Shown here piece by piece: positions 1 to 7,854 of a stretch of DNA of 64,000 nt. How positions within the stretch are numbered: position 1 is the first letter of the stretch; each line of letters starts with the position of its first letter. The notes under the pieces were generated by a model that did not search any database, had not been told where the DNA came from, and saw nothing but the letters and a program-made list of their open reading frames with translations. Both the position numbers and the translations under genes were made by a program. The stretch is from assembly GCF_003932715.1 (NCBI RefSeq), contig NZ_CP020700.1, positions 3,804,501 through 3,868,500 of the forward strand, in the 5' to 3' direction. Origin of the DNA: Streptomyces tsukubensis (lineage in GTDB: Bacteria; Actinomycetota; Actinomycetes; Streptomycetales; Streptomycetaceae).

Positions 1-223
1 GCATGCGCCAGCAGATGCGGATGCGGACCTTCCGCTGGTGACCGCCGCCCGGGTGAGCCCGACGGCCGCCGGGTAACTCCGATGGCGCGCGTAAAAAGAA
101 CTGATGGCCGACGCAACGACGGAAGACCTCTCGCAGAGCCCGGGTTTCTGCCACGATTCCGATGGGGCGGGGCACCAAGCCGCGCCACCGGTCGTCACAC
201 CTCTGAACAGTGGGAGAGTCACG

Positions 224-742
224 GTGTACTTCGCCGCACTGCTCGCGCGCACTCAAGACGGGTGGGAAGCGAGCGACACAGAGCTCGACGATGTGGAGAC
301 CCTGTCCGACCTGGCCGATCTCGCCCGAGAGGCCACCAACGACGAGACGGTCGTCGTCTTCATCGAGCAGGAGGACGCCTGGTTCGGCCTCGTGCGCGTG
401 GACGGCGAGGACGACCCCCGGGTCTACGTCTCGAACGCGGCCGCGGCCGCCCGCTCCTCGTACGGGGAGATCCTGACCAAGGAAGTGCTCGGCGGCGAGG
501 ACGACGACCCCGCCGGGGACCTCGACGCGCTCGACCTCGACGGCACCGAGGAGGGCGAGCCGGAGCCGGCCGACGACGGCGACGGTTCCGAGGGCGCGGT
601 CCCGGCGGGCCCCGTCGGCGACAGCCGCCTGCTGGAAGACCTCGGCGTGTCGGAGCGCGAGCTGCTGGCCCTGGACACCGACGCCCTCGCCGAGATCGCG
701 GACGCGCTCGGTGCCGGTGAGGTGCTGGAGGCCGTCCGCTAG
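224..742 (+). CDS. tRNA adenosine deaminase-associated protein
   Basis: Acidic protein of about 172 residues, matching the actinobacterial family always found just upstream of tadA. The N-terminal part (VYFAALLARTQDGW...) is a compact alpha/beta domain; the C-terminal third is Asp/Glu-rich and probably disordered. I chose the GTG at 224 because a GGGAG box lies just upstream and the family begins at this YFAALLAR segment; an ATG at 104 would add 40 unrelated residues. The stop shares its last base with the next start, so it is probably translationally coupled to tadA. Biochemical role unknown; assistance to TadA is inferred from linkage. Confidence 0.85.
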   Translation: MYFAALLARTQDGWEASDTELDDVETLSDLADLAREATNDETVVVFIEQEDAWFGLVRVDGEDDPRVYVSNAAAAARSSYGEILTKEVLGGEDDDPAGDLDALDLDGTEEGEPEPADDGDGSEGAVPAGPVGDSRLLEDLGVSERELLALDTDALAEIADALGAGEVLEAVR

Positions 743-1245
743 TGGTTGTCCCCGCAGAGCGGGAGCCCGTACACCGTCCGGCAGTGGATCCGGTACGGGC
801 TCCCTGGGAAGCGTCGATGCGTCTCGCCCTCGCCGAGGCCGGCCGCGCGGCGCTCTCGGACGACGTCCCGGTCGGTGCGCTGGTGCTCGACGCCGACGGC
901 CGGACCCTGGCCACCGGCCACAACGAGCGCGAGCTGACCGGCGACCCCACGGCCCACGCCGAGGTGCTGGCGATCCGCCGCGCCGCCGAGGGCCGGCCGG
1001 GCTGGCGGCTGACCGGCTGCACGCTCGTGGTCACGCTGGAGCCGTGCACGATGTGCGCGGGCGCGATCACCCAGTCCCGGCTGGACCGGGTGGTGTACGG
1101 CGCCCGCGACGAGAAGGCGGGCGCGGCGGGCTCCCTCTGGGACCTCGTACGCGACCGCCGGCTCAACCACCGCCCGGAGGTGATCGCGGGCGTACTGGAG
1201 GACGAGTGCTCGGCGGCCCTGACGGCGTTCTTCCGCAACCGCTGA
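742..1245 (+). CDS. tadA: tRNA(adenine34) deaminase TadA
   Basis: Cytoplasmic zinc deaminase converting A34 to inosine in the wobble position of tRNA-Arg(ACG), whose gene lies in this window at 14008-14080. The cytidine/deoxycytidylate deaminase signature is complete: H72-A-E74 (zinc ligand and proton-shuttling Glu) and P101-C-T-M-C105 (two Cys zinc ligands). Length (167 aa from the GTG at 742) is slightly above the family norm; the true start may be nearer the Met at 817, because the first 25 residues are not conserved in my recollection. Overlaps the stop of its partner gene by one base. Confidence 0.93.
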   Translation: MVVPAEREPVHRPAVDPVRAPWEASMRLALAEAGRAALSDDVPVGALVLDADGRTLATGHNERELTGDPTAHAEVLAIRRAAEGRPGWRLTGCTLVVTLEPCTMCAGAITQSRLDRVVYGARDEKAGAAGSLWDLVRDRRLNHRPEVIAGVLEDECSAALTAFFRNR

Positions 1246-1287
1246 CACCCTCCCGGGCCGGCACCCGGCCCCGGTCCCGAAACGGAT

Positions 1288-1317
1288 TTCGGCACAGGGC
1301 CCACCTTGGGCTAAGCT
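1288..1317 (+). promoter_or_regulatory. Possible promoter of tRNA-Ser(CGA)
   Basis: TTCGGC (1288-1293) and TAAGCT (1312-1317) separated by 18 bp, placing the start of transcription within a few bases of the tRNA 5' end. Match to the sigma-70 consensus is moderate. Confidence 0.35.
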
Positions 1318-1324
1318 CTCTCCC

Positions 1325-1409
1325 GGTAGCGTGTCCGAGCGGCCGAAGGAGCTCGCCTCGAAAGCGAGTGTGGCGCAAGTCACCGAGGGTTCAAATCCCT
1401 CCGCTACCG
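1325..1409 (+). tRNA. tRNA-Ser(CGA)
   Basis: Class II tRNA with a long variable arm. The acceptor stem GGTAGCG pairs with CGCTACC (1402-1408), followed by discriminator G1409. The anticodon arm CTCGC-CTCGAAA-GCGAG gives anticodon CGA, and the T arm GAGGG-TTCAAAT-CCCTC is intact. CCA is not encoded. Confidence 0.95.
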
Positions 1410-1416
1410 CTCTTAT

Positions 1417-1452
1417 CACCCCCTGAACTGCGGAAACGCAAGTCAGGGGGTG
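1417..1452 (+). terminator. Hairpin terminator after tRNA-Ser(CGA)
   Basis: Ten-bp stem CACCCCCTGA / TCAGGGGGTG, continued inward by ACTGCG-GAAA-CGCAAGT, begins 8 nt after the tRNA. There is no U-run, which is common for Streptomyces terminators. Confidence 0.7.
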
Positions 1453-1615
1453 CTGTGCATCAGCAGCGGAAGCAGCCGCGGCCCGGCAGGCCACAACTGT
1501 CCCCGGTGGGTGGTACCCGGGAGGGTTCCAGCCCGTGTTCCGCCGATCCGGCGGCGATACGCTGATCGGAGAATCGCCGCACGGAGCGGGCCCCGGCCCG
1601 ACGAGGAGCGTATTC

Positions 1616-1960
1616 ATGACCACTGCCGCACTGGGCGGACCGTGCCCCCCGCCCATGCCCGAGCGAACCCCGAAGGCTTTGCGCGAGGCGATCTCCCAGC
1701 ACGCCCCGCAGCTGCTCGGCGATTTCGACGCCCACTGGAAGCGAGCCGTCGCCGACACGTACGACATCGCCCCGGTTCCCGCCTTTATGGCCCGCTGGTG
1801 GGGCGAGTACGCCATCGCACGCGATCCGCTCCTGGAAGAGCGGGTGCACCGCCTGGAGGACGACGCACGGGACGCGACCGATTCCGACCGGGCCAAGGCG
1901 CTTCTTGAGGAAGCCGGGCACATCCGCCGTGCCGCGCGCCAGACGGAGCCCGGCCGGTGA
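1616..1960 (+). CDS. DUF6247 family protein (possible antitoxin)
   Basis: 114-residue protein resembling the Streptomyces DUF6247 family. Recognisable elements are the N-terminal PPMPERTP segment, AHWKRAVADTYD and PVPAFMARWWGEYAIARDP. Mostly helical, with no signal peptide or membrane segment. The ATG at 1616 follows a GAGGAGCG box. The stop overlaps the next start (GTGA), so the two genes are co-translated. The neighbour looks like a RelE/ParE-type toxin, so I infer an antitoxin role; nothing in this protein by itself proves DNA binding. Confidence 0.7.
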   Translation: MTTAALGGPCPPPMPERTPKALREAISQHAPQLLGDFDAHWKRAVADTYDIAPVPAFMARWWGEYAIARDPLLEERVHRLEDDARDATDSDRAKALLEEAGHIRRAARQTEPGR

Positions 1961-2268
1961 CCGAGGGCTTCATGGGCCCACCGTGGCAGGCGGACTGGGT
2001 CGAAGCCGCCCGTACCTACCGGGACGGCCTCCCCGATGAGGTGCGGAAGCAGATCAGGGACGGCATGGCCGAACTGATCACGGCTCGGAACCCCTGCCGG
2101 CCGCAGGATGCACTGCCGGACGGCTTCTATCTGGAGCCCGCCCGGTCCAGCCGTCCGCTCGGTGCCCACATTCTCTACTTCGACCACGGCAGGGGCTGGC
2201 TGCGCTTCACGTTCGTGGGGCGTGTCGAGGACCCGCAGATCGTGGTGGAGGAGATCTTCTGGCAGTGA
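1957..2268 (+). CDS. RelE/ParE-like small protein (possible toxin)
   Basis: 103-residue protein with a helical first half (ARTYRDGLPDEVRKQI) and a C-terminal beta-rich part (GWLRFTFVGRV then QIVVEEIFW) that resembles the RelE/ParE fold, in which strands carry the catalytic or binding surface. It overlaps the upstream DUF6247 gene by four bases. Family assignment is by secondary-structure pattern and gene pairing, not by a clear catalytic motif. It could equally be a conserved hypothetical protein with no toxic activity. Confidence 0.55.
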   Translation: MTEGFMGPPWQADWVEAARTYRDGLPDEVRKQIRDGMAELITARNPCRPQDALPDGFYLEPARSSRPLGAHILYFDHGRGWLRFTFVGRVEDPQIVVEEIFWQ

Positions 2269-2625
2269 GCCGGCCGTGAACCGTGTGCACAGCGGCGGAC
2301 CCGCCTCCCTCTCGGAGAGGAAGGGGAGAAGGTCGGGGGAAGCGGCATCGGGGGAGAGCCGCTCCCCCCGGCGGGGACCGGATCGCCCTGTGTGCCGGGG
2401 CCGCGCCGCGATCGGGGGGAAGCTGCGGCGCGTACGTCCCGCAGTGCGGACCGGTCGCGCTCCCGCCCGGATTCCTGCCAAATCCGAACGGGTTCTCCGC
2501 CATCCTCCACCCCGGAAGGCTCGTATCCGATCGGCAAAGGGCCCCCATCGCAGGGCCCTTGGTCCATAAATGCTCGGTTAGACTTCCGCGACTGCGCACG
2601 GGAACGGTCAGGGGAGGCGAAGCGA
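2269..2625 (+). other. Intergenic region with two hairpins
   Basis: No gene seen. A 12-bp stem with one mismatch (2335-2346 / 2358-2369) probably terminates the DUF6247/RelE-like operon. A second inverted repeat, AAGGGCCC / GGGCCCTT (2537-2544 / 2553-2560), precedes a TAGACT -10-like hexamer at 2579-2584 that may serve the next gene. Confidence 0.5.
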
Positions 2626-2790
2626 ATGGCACAGGCGCAGAAGATCGCGTTCTATCTCGTCATCGTATTCGTGCTGTACACGATCATCAACGATCCCGAG
2701 GAGGCTGCGGACCTGGTCCAGATAGGCTTCGAGGCCATATCGGACTCGGCCCGGGCGGTCGGCGACTTCATGACCGAGCTGGTCAACTGA
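2626..2790 (+). CDS. Small single-span membrane protein
   Basis: 54-residue protein with one hydrophobic helix (residues 6-20, IAFYLVIVFVLYTII) followed by an acidic amphipathic tail. An AGGGGAGGCG box precedes the ATG. Small proteins of this form are conserved in Streptomyces next to the Dabb gene and the sigma pair. No function is known to me. Confidence 0.75.
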   Translation: MAQAQKIAFYLVIVFVLYTIINDPEEAADLVQIGFEAISDSARAVGDFMTELVN

Positions 2791-2839
2791 GTCGGCCGGG
2801 GCGGCCCGGGCGCACCATCACCACCGAGGAGCCGTTACC

Positions 2840-3133
2840 GTGATCCGTCATCTGGTGCTGTTCAAGCTGAACGAGGGCGTCGAGCGGAGCGAGCCGCGGG
2901 TCGCCGCCGGAGCGGCGGCGTTCGAGGCGCTGGACGGGCAGGTGCCCGAGATCGCGCACTGGGAGTGCGCCTGGAACTTCTCGGACCGCCCGATCGCCTA
3001 CGACTACGCCATCAACTGCGCCGTGGCCGACCGCGATGCACTGCAGCGGTATCTGGAGCAACCGGCGCACCAGGCCGCCGCCGCGCAGTGGCGTGAGTTC
3101 GCCACCTGGGTGATCGCCGACTACGAATTCTGA
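2840..3133 (+). CDS. Dabb (stress-responsive A/B barrel) family protein
   Basis: 97-residue single-domain ferredoxin-like protein starting VIRHLVLFKL, with the conserved W-E-C and DYAINCAVADRDAL strand/helix pattern and the terminal H-x3-A...W segment of Dabb proteins. Such proteins form dimeric beta barrels; their substrates are mostly unknown. The GTG at 2840 follows a GAGGAGCCGTTACC leader. A strong terminator follows the gene. Confidence 0.85.
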   Translation: MIRHLVLFKLNEGVERSEPRVAAGAAAFEALDGQVPEIAHWECAWNFSDRPIAYDYAINCAVADRDALQRYLEQPAHQAAAAQWREFATWVIADYEF

Positions 3134-3187
3134 ACCGCACCCGGCCCCCTGCCGGGCCGTGCACCCCCCGCCACGCGACGTTCCGAC

Positions 3188-3217
3188 GCCCCTTGCCTCT
3201 GAGGCAAGGGGCTTTTT
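3188..3217 (+). terminator. Rho-independent terminator
   Basis: GCCCCTTGCC / GGCAAGGGGC stem (3188-3197 / 3203-3212) with a five-base loop and an immediate TTTTT run. The clearest classical terminator in the window; it closes the Dabb gene. Confidence 0.92.
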
Positions 3218-3349
3218 AAGGTTTGGACCCCAACTTGCCTTCAACACGGCTTTATCAGGTGCTTGCACACAGTGGACATGTCTTGTGATGCTATGACCGC
3301 TTTTGATGGATGAGTTGACCGTAGTTGACCGCGAAGGGGTGGCGTCATC

Positions 3350-4465
3350 GTGCCGGCCAGTACCGCGCCTCGTCAGGCGCCGCCCCAGACCCCTTCCCCG
3401 TCCCCGCCGTCTGCCCCGCCGCCCTCCCCCGCCCCTGATCCCGCGGGGCCCGTCGCGCCGCCCCCACCCCCGTCCCGGGCACGGCCGGATACGGGAACGG
3501 GGCCGTCGGAGGCGGAGGCGGTGCCGGGCCCGGAGCAGGAGGGCATCCCGGGCGAGCCCCCGGCGCCCCGGGACGCACCGGGCGAGGTGCCCGGTACGGG
3601 CGAAACGGAGAGCGGCGCCGAAGACAGCGCAGAATCCGGAACGGAAAGCAGTACGGAAGGCGGTACGGGACGCGGCCCGGGCAGCCGCGGTGGCGGGAGC
3701 AGCCGCGGCGCCGACACCCGCGCCCTGACCCAGGTGCTCTTCGGCCGGCTGAAGTCCCTCGTCCCCGGCACCGCCGAGCACGGCCGTGTCCGGGGCGCCC
3801 TCATCGAGGCGAACCTGCCGCTGGTCCGGTACGCCGCGGCCCGCTTCCGGAGCCGTAACGAACCCATGGAGGACGTCGTCCAGGTCGGCACGATCGGGCT
3901 GATCAACGCGATCGACCGGTTCGACCCGGACCGGGGGGTGCAGTTCCCCACCTTCGCCATGCCCACCGTCGTCGGCGAGATCAAACGATACTTCCGGGAC
4001 AACGTGCGCACGGTCCATGTCCCCCGCCGCCTCCACGAGCTGTGGGTCCAGGTCAACGGCGCCACCGAGGACCTGACCACCGCCCACGGCCGCACCCCCA
4101 CCACCGCCGAGATCGCCGAGCGGCTGAAGATCGGCGAGGACGAGGTACTGGCCTGCATCGAAGCGGGGCGCTCCTACCACGCGACCTCCCTGGAAGCGGC
4201 CCAGGAGGGCGACGGGCTCCCCGGGCTGCTCGACCGGCTGGGGTACGAGGACCCCGCGCTGACGGGCGTCGAACACCGCGACCTCGTCCGGCATCTGCTC
4301 GTACAGCTGCCCGAACGGGAGCAGCGGATTCTGATGCTCCGTTACTACAGCAATCTGACGCAGTCGCAGATCAGCCAGGAACTGGGGGTCTCACAGATGC
4401 ATGTGTCAAGACTCCTCGCCCGGAGCTTCGCCCGATTGCGATCCGCAAACAGGATCGAGGCCTAG
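3350..4465 (+). CDS. sigF: RNA polymerase sigma factor, SigB/SigF/SigG subfamily
   Basis: 371-residue alternative sigma factor. The first ~120 residues are Pro/Ala/Gly/Glu-rich and probably disordered. Region 2 follows ([26 protein letters not shown], a strong SigB-type signature), then region 3 and region 4 with the C-terminal HTH ([21 protein letters not shown]). SigF-type factors in Streptomyces act in late spore maturation and stress, usually held by RsbW-like anti-sigma factors; none is adjacent here. The GTG at 3350 follows GAAGGGGTGGCG. Symbol rests on the N-terminal sequence and the side-by-side arrangement with a second SigB-type gene, as recalled for sigF/sigN of S. coelicolor. Confidence 0.9.
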   Translation: MPASTAPRQAPPQTPSPSPPSAPPPSPAPDPAGPVAPPPPPSRARPDTGTGPSEAEAVPGPEQEGIPGEPPAPRDAPGEVPGTGETESGAEDSAESGTESSTEGGTGRGPGSRGGGSSRGADTRALTQVLFGRLKSLVPGTAEHGRVRGALIEANLPLVRYAAARFRSRNEPMEDVVQVGTIGLINAIDRFDPDRGVQFPTFAMPTVVGEIKRYFRDNVRTVHVPRRLHELWVQVNGATEDLTTAHGRTPTTAEIAERLKIGEDEVLACIEAGRSYHATSLEAAQEGDGLPGLLDRLGYEDPALTGVEHRDLVRHLLVQLPEREQRILMLRYYSNLTQSQISQELGVSQMHVSRLLARSFARLRSANRIEA

Positions 4466-4605
4466 CCGGAACGGGTAGAGACCGTACGGAAGCCGCCCCG
4501 CGGATCACCGTCCGCGCACCCCCTGCTTCCTGCGCCGATTCGTTTCTCAACTGTCGACTTGTCACTTCAGCGCGTTGCCGACATGTGACATTCTGCGGGA
4601 GACGC

Positions 4606-4631
4606 GTTTGCCGCAGCCTTCCCGCCGGTAT
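4606..4631 (+). promoter_or_regulatory. SigB-type promoter candidate upstream of the second sigma gene
   Basis: GTTT (4606-4609), 16-bp spacer, CGGTAT (4626-4631). This is one base from the GTTT-N14-17-GGGTAT pattern known for SigB-family promoters. It lies 70 bp upstream of the ATG at 4701, suggesting control by a SigB-family factor, possibly its own neighbour. Confidence 0.5.
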
Positions 4632-4700
4632 CTCAGGGGCAGGCTGCGTTCCTCCGTTGGTCGCGGCCACCGCGACCGACCGCGACCTCAAGGGGGTGGC

Positions 4701-5711
4701 ATGTCCGCAGAACAGGGCAGCTCGAAGGTGCTCACGCTCACGCCCGCGTCCACGTCGGAAGCGACCGCAACGCCGATGCCGGAGGCGCTCACGGACCTCG
4801 CCGGTCTTGCGGAGCCGGGGGCACCGGTTCCGGACACACCGGTCGGCTCCGGCCCCGACGCGGGCGCCGAGTTCGGTGCCGTGACACCCGGGACGCCCGG
4901 GACCACGAGTGCGGCGGGCTCGGCGCCCGCGTCGGACGCCATCGACACCCGTACGCTGTCCCGCTCCCTGTTCCTGCGGCTGCGCGCCCTGGACAACCAG
5001 GGCACCGGCGAGAGCCCGGAGCGCACCTACGTCCGTGACACCCTCATCGAGCTGAACCTCCCCCTGGTCCGTTACGCGGCGGCCCGCTTCCGCAGCCGCA
5101 ACGAACCGATGGAGGACATCGTCCAGGTCGGCACGATCGGGCTGATCAAGGCGATCGACCGGTTCGACTGCGAACGGGGCGTGGAGTTCCCGACGTTCGC
5201 GATGCCGACGGTCGTCGGTGAGATCAAGCGCTTCTTCCGCGACACCTCGTGGTCGGTGCGGGTGCCGCGCCGACTCCAGGAGCTGCGGCTGGCGCTGACC
5301 AAGGCGAGCGACGAGCTGTCCCAGCGCCTCGACCGCTCCCCGACCGTCCCCGAACTGGCCGCGGTGCTCGGGGTGTCGGAGGAAGAGGTCGTCGACGGCC
5401 TCGCCGTGGGCAACGCCTACACCGCCTCCTCGCTGGACTCGCCCTCCCCCGAGGACGACGGCGGCGAGGGTTCGCTCGCCGACCGCCTGGGATACGAGGA
5501 CTCGGCGCTGGAAGGCGTCGAATACCGCGAGTCGCTGAAGCCTCTGCTGGCCAAACTGCCGCCCCGCGAGCGCCAGATCATCATGCTGCGCTTCTTCGCC
5601 AATATGACGCAGTCGCAGATCGGCGAGGAGGTCGGCATTTCGCAGATGCACGTCTCCCGGCTGCTGACCCGGACGCTCGCGCAGTTGCGGCAGGGCCTGA
5701 CCGCCGACTGA
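4701..5711 (+). CDS. sigN: RNA polymerase sigma factor, SigB/SigF subfamily (SigN-like)
   Basis: 336-residue alternative sigma factor closely related to the preceding gene. It has a Thr/Pro/Ala-rich N-terminal ~85 residues, region 2 ([26 protein letters not shown]) and a region 4 HTH ([21 protein letters not shown]). The ATG at 4701 has a GGGGGTGG box; an upstream in-frame ATG at 4575 would add 42 residues lying across the candidate promoter. The pair probably arose by duplication. Symbol is given because sigN sits beside sigF in S. coelicolor as I recall; treat it as probable, not proven. Confidence 0.88.
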   Translation: MSAEQGSSKVLTLTPASTSEATATPMPEALTDLAGLAEPGAPVPDTPVGSGPDAGAEFGAVTPGTPGTTSAAGSAPASDAIDTRTLSRSLFLRLRALDNQGTGESPERTYVRDTLIELNLPLVRYAAARFRSRNEPMEDIVQVGTIGLIKAIDRFDCERGVEFPTFAMPTVVGEIKRFFRDTSWSVRVPRRLQELRLALTKASDELSQRLDRSPTVPELAAVLGVSEEEVVDGLAVGNAYTASSLDSPSPEDDGGEGSLADRLGYEDSALEGVEYRESLKPLLAKLPPRERQIIMLRFFANMTQSQIGEEVGISQMHVSRLLTRTLAQLRQGLTAD

Positions 5712-5731
5712 GCCACAACCGGCGGTCGTCT

Positions 5732-5768
5732 CTTGTGGATCTCGCCGGGCTCCGGCCCGATCCACAAG
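5732..5768 (+). terminator. Hairpin terminator after the sigma pair
   Basis: Perfect 10-bp arms CTTGTGGATC (5732-5741) and GATCCACAAG (5759-5768), enclosing a smaller GCCGG-GCTC-CGGC hairpin. No T-run. Confidence 0.7.
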
Positions 5769-5858
5769 GAACTCCCTCACCCCCGAGCCTTCGGCCTTGG
5801 GCCGGGACCGGCCGATCCCGGCCGTTCCGTGCGGTGACCCGGCTCCACGGGTTCCTTA

Positions 5859-5873
5859 CTGACGGATCGTCAG
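5859..5873 (+). promoter_or_regulatory. Operator-like inverted repeat before lipoprotein gene
   Basis: Perfect palindrome CTGACG-GAT-CGTCAG, 14 bp before the ATG of the lipoprotein gene. The shape is typical of TetR-family operators in Streptomyces. The binding protein is unknown. Confidence 0.4.
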
Positions 5874-5886
5874 CCAGACTGATCCG

Positions 5887-6687
5887 ATGCGACGACGACG
5901 TCAGAAGGCAGTCCTCGCGGCGATGGCGCTCTGCCTGGGCGGAGCGCTCACCGCGTGCGGAAGCGGAGACGACGACGGTTACGCGGCGGTCGGCCCGATC
6001 GGCCCCGAGCGTGCGTCCGGCACCCCGGAAGGTGTGGTCCCGCCGAAGGGCGGGGTGAGCCTGCTCCCGCTGGAGCCGGCCGGAACCCCTGCGGCCGGTG
6101 GCTCCCGGCCGCGGTCCACGGACTCCTCCGCTCCGTCCACCGCGACGCCGTCGCCCTCATCCGCCGCCCCCGGCCCCTCGTCGGTGCCGTCACCAGCGGG
6201 CCGGGAGTCCGGATCGGGTGGTACGGAAGGGAGCACGGGCCGCGGTACGGCTCCGCCCACCGGCCCCCCGACCACGCCCGAAGGCCCCGACGGACCCGGC
6301 GACTCCGGCCCCGGCAGCCAGAAGCCGCCCGGTTCGAGCCCGCCCACCGCCCCGCCGTCCGGCGCGAAGCCGCCCGCGGGTCCACCGGTGATCACGGTCG
6401 GCGCCCCCGCCCTGGCGCCCACGGACCGGCGCTGGTGCGAGCAGGTGACGGTCGAGTTCCGTAACACCGGTGGCAGAGCGGCCGCTTCGGGCACGGTGAC
6501 CTTCGGTACGCACATCATCGGCGCGCTGGGCATCGACTGGGCCACGGTCAACACGCACCGCCCGCTCCCGACCCCGATCGCGGCGGGCGCGGCCAGGGCG
6601 GAGACGTACACGGTGTGCGTGGACGCCTGGCGCGTACCGCCGGGCATGCGCATCGAGACCCGGGACGTCCGGGCCGACTGGTCCTGA
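5887..6687 (+). CDS. Secreted lipoprotein with proline-rich stalk
   Basis: 266-residue exported lipoprotein. It has a basic N-terminus (MRRRRQK), a hydrophobic core and the lipobox LTAC (Cys24 predicted lipidated). A Ser/Pro/Thr/Gly-rich stalk (about residues 55-165) follows, then a C-terminal ~95-residue globular domain with two Cys (WCEQVTVEFRNTGG; YTVCVDAW) and a beta-sandwich-like pattern. No enzymatic motif seen. An operator-like palindrome lies just upstream. Likely a cell-surface protein; partner unknown. Confidence 0.8.
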   Translation: MRRRRQKAVLAAMALCLGGALTACGSGDDDGYAAVGPIGPERASGTPEGVVPPKGGVSLLPLEPAGTPAAGGSRPRSTDSSAPSTATPSPSSAAPGPSSVPSPAGRESGSGGTEGSTGRGTAPPTGPPTTPEGPDGPGDSGPGSQKPPGSSPPTAPPSGAKPPAGPPVITVGAPALAPTDRRWCEQVTVEFRNTGGRAAASGTVTFGTHIIGALGIDWATVNTHRPLPTPIAAGAARAETYTVCVDAWRVPPGMRIETRDVRADWS

Positions 6688-6723
6688 GACCGTCCGCCGC
6701 GGATCAGGGTCTGTCTTCGCGGA

Positions 6724-6948
6724 TCAGGCGAGGGCGAGCCAGACGACGCCGCCGAGGACCAGCAGCCCGATCACCACTCCGGCGATCAGCCCGACCGGCG
6801 GCCCGGAGCGTTCGGCCGCGGCGGCCCGTCGGCTGCCGCCCTGCGGCGCGTCCTCGTCCACGAACGCACGGAACATCTGAGTGCTGCCCGCGGGGTCGTG
6901 CGCACCCTGGGGGCCCTGGCCGTGAGGAACTTGGGGGTTGTGTGCCAT
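6724..6948 (-). CDS. Small C-tail membrane protein
   Basis: 74-residue protein with a polar N-terminal 50 residues and one C-terminal transmembrane helix (GLIAGVVIGLLVLGGVVWLALA). Convergent with the lipoprotein gene. Conserved-hypothetical in appearance; no motif to suggest function. Confidence 0.65.
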   Translation of the reverse strand: MAHNPQVPHGQGPQGAHDPAGSTQMFRAFVDEDAPQGGSRRAAAAERSGPPVGLIAGVVIGLLVLGGVVWLALA

Positions 6949-7135
6949 GGGCCCCGACCCTAGCGAACCCCCGGTGACGACCCAAGCCCCGGCCCGGACG
7001 GCCGGCCGCGGAGCGCACCGGTCCGCGACCGGGCGGTACGGACCGACCGCAGGTCGGGCCGCAGCCCGGCTCCGCCCCGGCCGACATCCGGCGATTCCTT
7101 GAGCATCCCTTTACTTCTGCAAGCCCCCTTTTCAT

Positions 7136-7169
7136 TTGCCTTGAGCAACCATCCACTTTATGGTTGCTC
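7136..7169 (+). promoter_or_regulatory. Promoter with overlapping MarR operator
   Basis: TTGCCT (7136-7141), 17 bp, TATGGT (7159-7164). A perfect 10-bp inverted repeat, GAGCAACCAT (7143-7152) / ATGGTTGCTC (7160-7169), covers the spacer and -10. This is the expected layout for autorepression by the MarR protein encoded 34 bp downstream, and probably for control of the following MFS gene. Confidence 0.65.
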
Positions 7170-7202
7170 TAAGCAACAACTATTCTGGGGAGGATCCGGG
7201 CC

Positions 7203-7736
7203 ATGGCCGCTCAGACCCTTTACGCGGAACTGGCCCGCCAGCTCAACTCCATCGGCGCGCTCCGCCGCGGTCTGCTGAGGGCGCTGCCCGCCGACTGTCC
7301 GTCGGGGCCCGCGGCAACGCTGTCCCTGCTCCATCGGCACGGCGAGATGCGGATGAGCAGACTGTGCGAGCTGCTGGCCGTCGATATGTCGGTGACCAGC
7401 AGACATGTGGCGCACGCGGTGGACGGGGGCTGGGTGGAACGCGCCCCCGATCCCGGCGACCGGCGCTCCAGGCTGCTCCGGCTCACCCCTGAGGGCACCG
7501 CCAAGCTCCGTGAGCTGCACGAGCGGAGTGCGGTGCTGCTGTCGCGGCAGTTGGCGGAGTGGTCCGACGGGGAGATCGGCGATCTGATCGGGATGCTCGA
7601 ACGGCTGCGGTGCTCCTTCACCGCGGAGCCGCGGGAGCTGCGGGAACGGGCCGGACCACCGGCGGCGGGGGAGCACCCGGAACCGCCCCGGCGGCAGCGG
7701 CTCCCGGAGGCCGTACCGCCGCCCACTCCCGTGTGA
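7203..7736 (+). CDS. MarR family transcriptional regulator
   Basis: 177-residue winged-helix repressor. The wHTH spans about residues 45-98 (RMSRLCELLAVDMSVTSRHV recognition region and the D-P-G-D-R-R-S wing). Dimerisation helices flank it and a Pro-rich disordered tail follows residue ~140. Transcribed in the same direction as the MFS exporter 119 bp downstream. An operator palindrome overlaps its own promoter, so autoregulation relieved by an exported compound is the natural inference. Start ATG 7203 follows GGGGAGGATCCGGGCC. Confidence 0.88.
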   Translation: MAAQTLYAELARQLNSIGALRRGLLRALPADCPSGPAATLSLLHRHGEMRMSRLCELLAVDMSVTSRHVAHAVDGGWVERAPDPGDRRSRLLRLTPEGTAKLRELHERSAVLLSRQLAEWSDGEIGDLIGMLERLRCSFTAEPRELRERAGPPAAGEHPEPPRRQRLPEAVPPPTPV

Positions 7737-7854
7737 CCCCCGTACCCGCACCCGTACGAATCTCCGTACCCGCACGAATCTCCGTACCCGTACAACTCCC
7801 CCGTAGCGAACACCCTCCCCACCCACCCCACCCCGAAGGACGGACCGGACGGAC

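Noticed and set aside
739..2481. 580-residue open frame on the minus strand
   Set aside because: Runs antisense through tadA, tRNA-Ser(CGA) and the DUF6247 pair; Arg/Ala/Gly-rich composition typical of GC-rich shadow frames; no RBS.
3218..3349. Promoter of the first sigma gene
   Set aside because: The region contains TTGCAC and TATGAC, but spacing (about 23 bp) does not fit sigma-70 and no GGGTAT is present; no call made.
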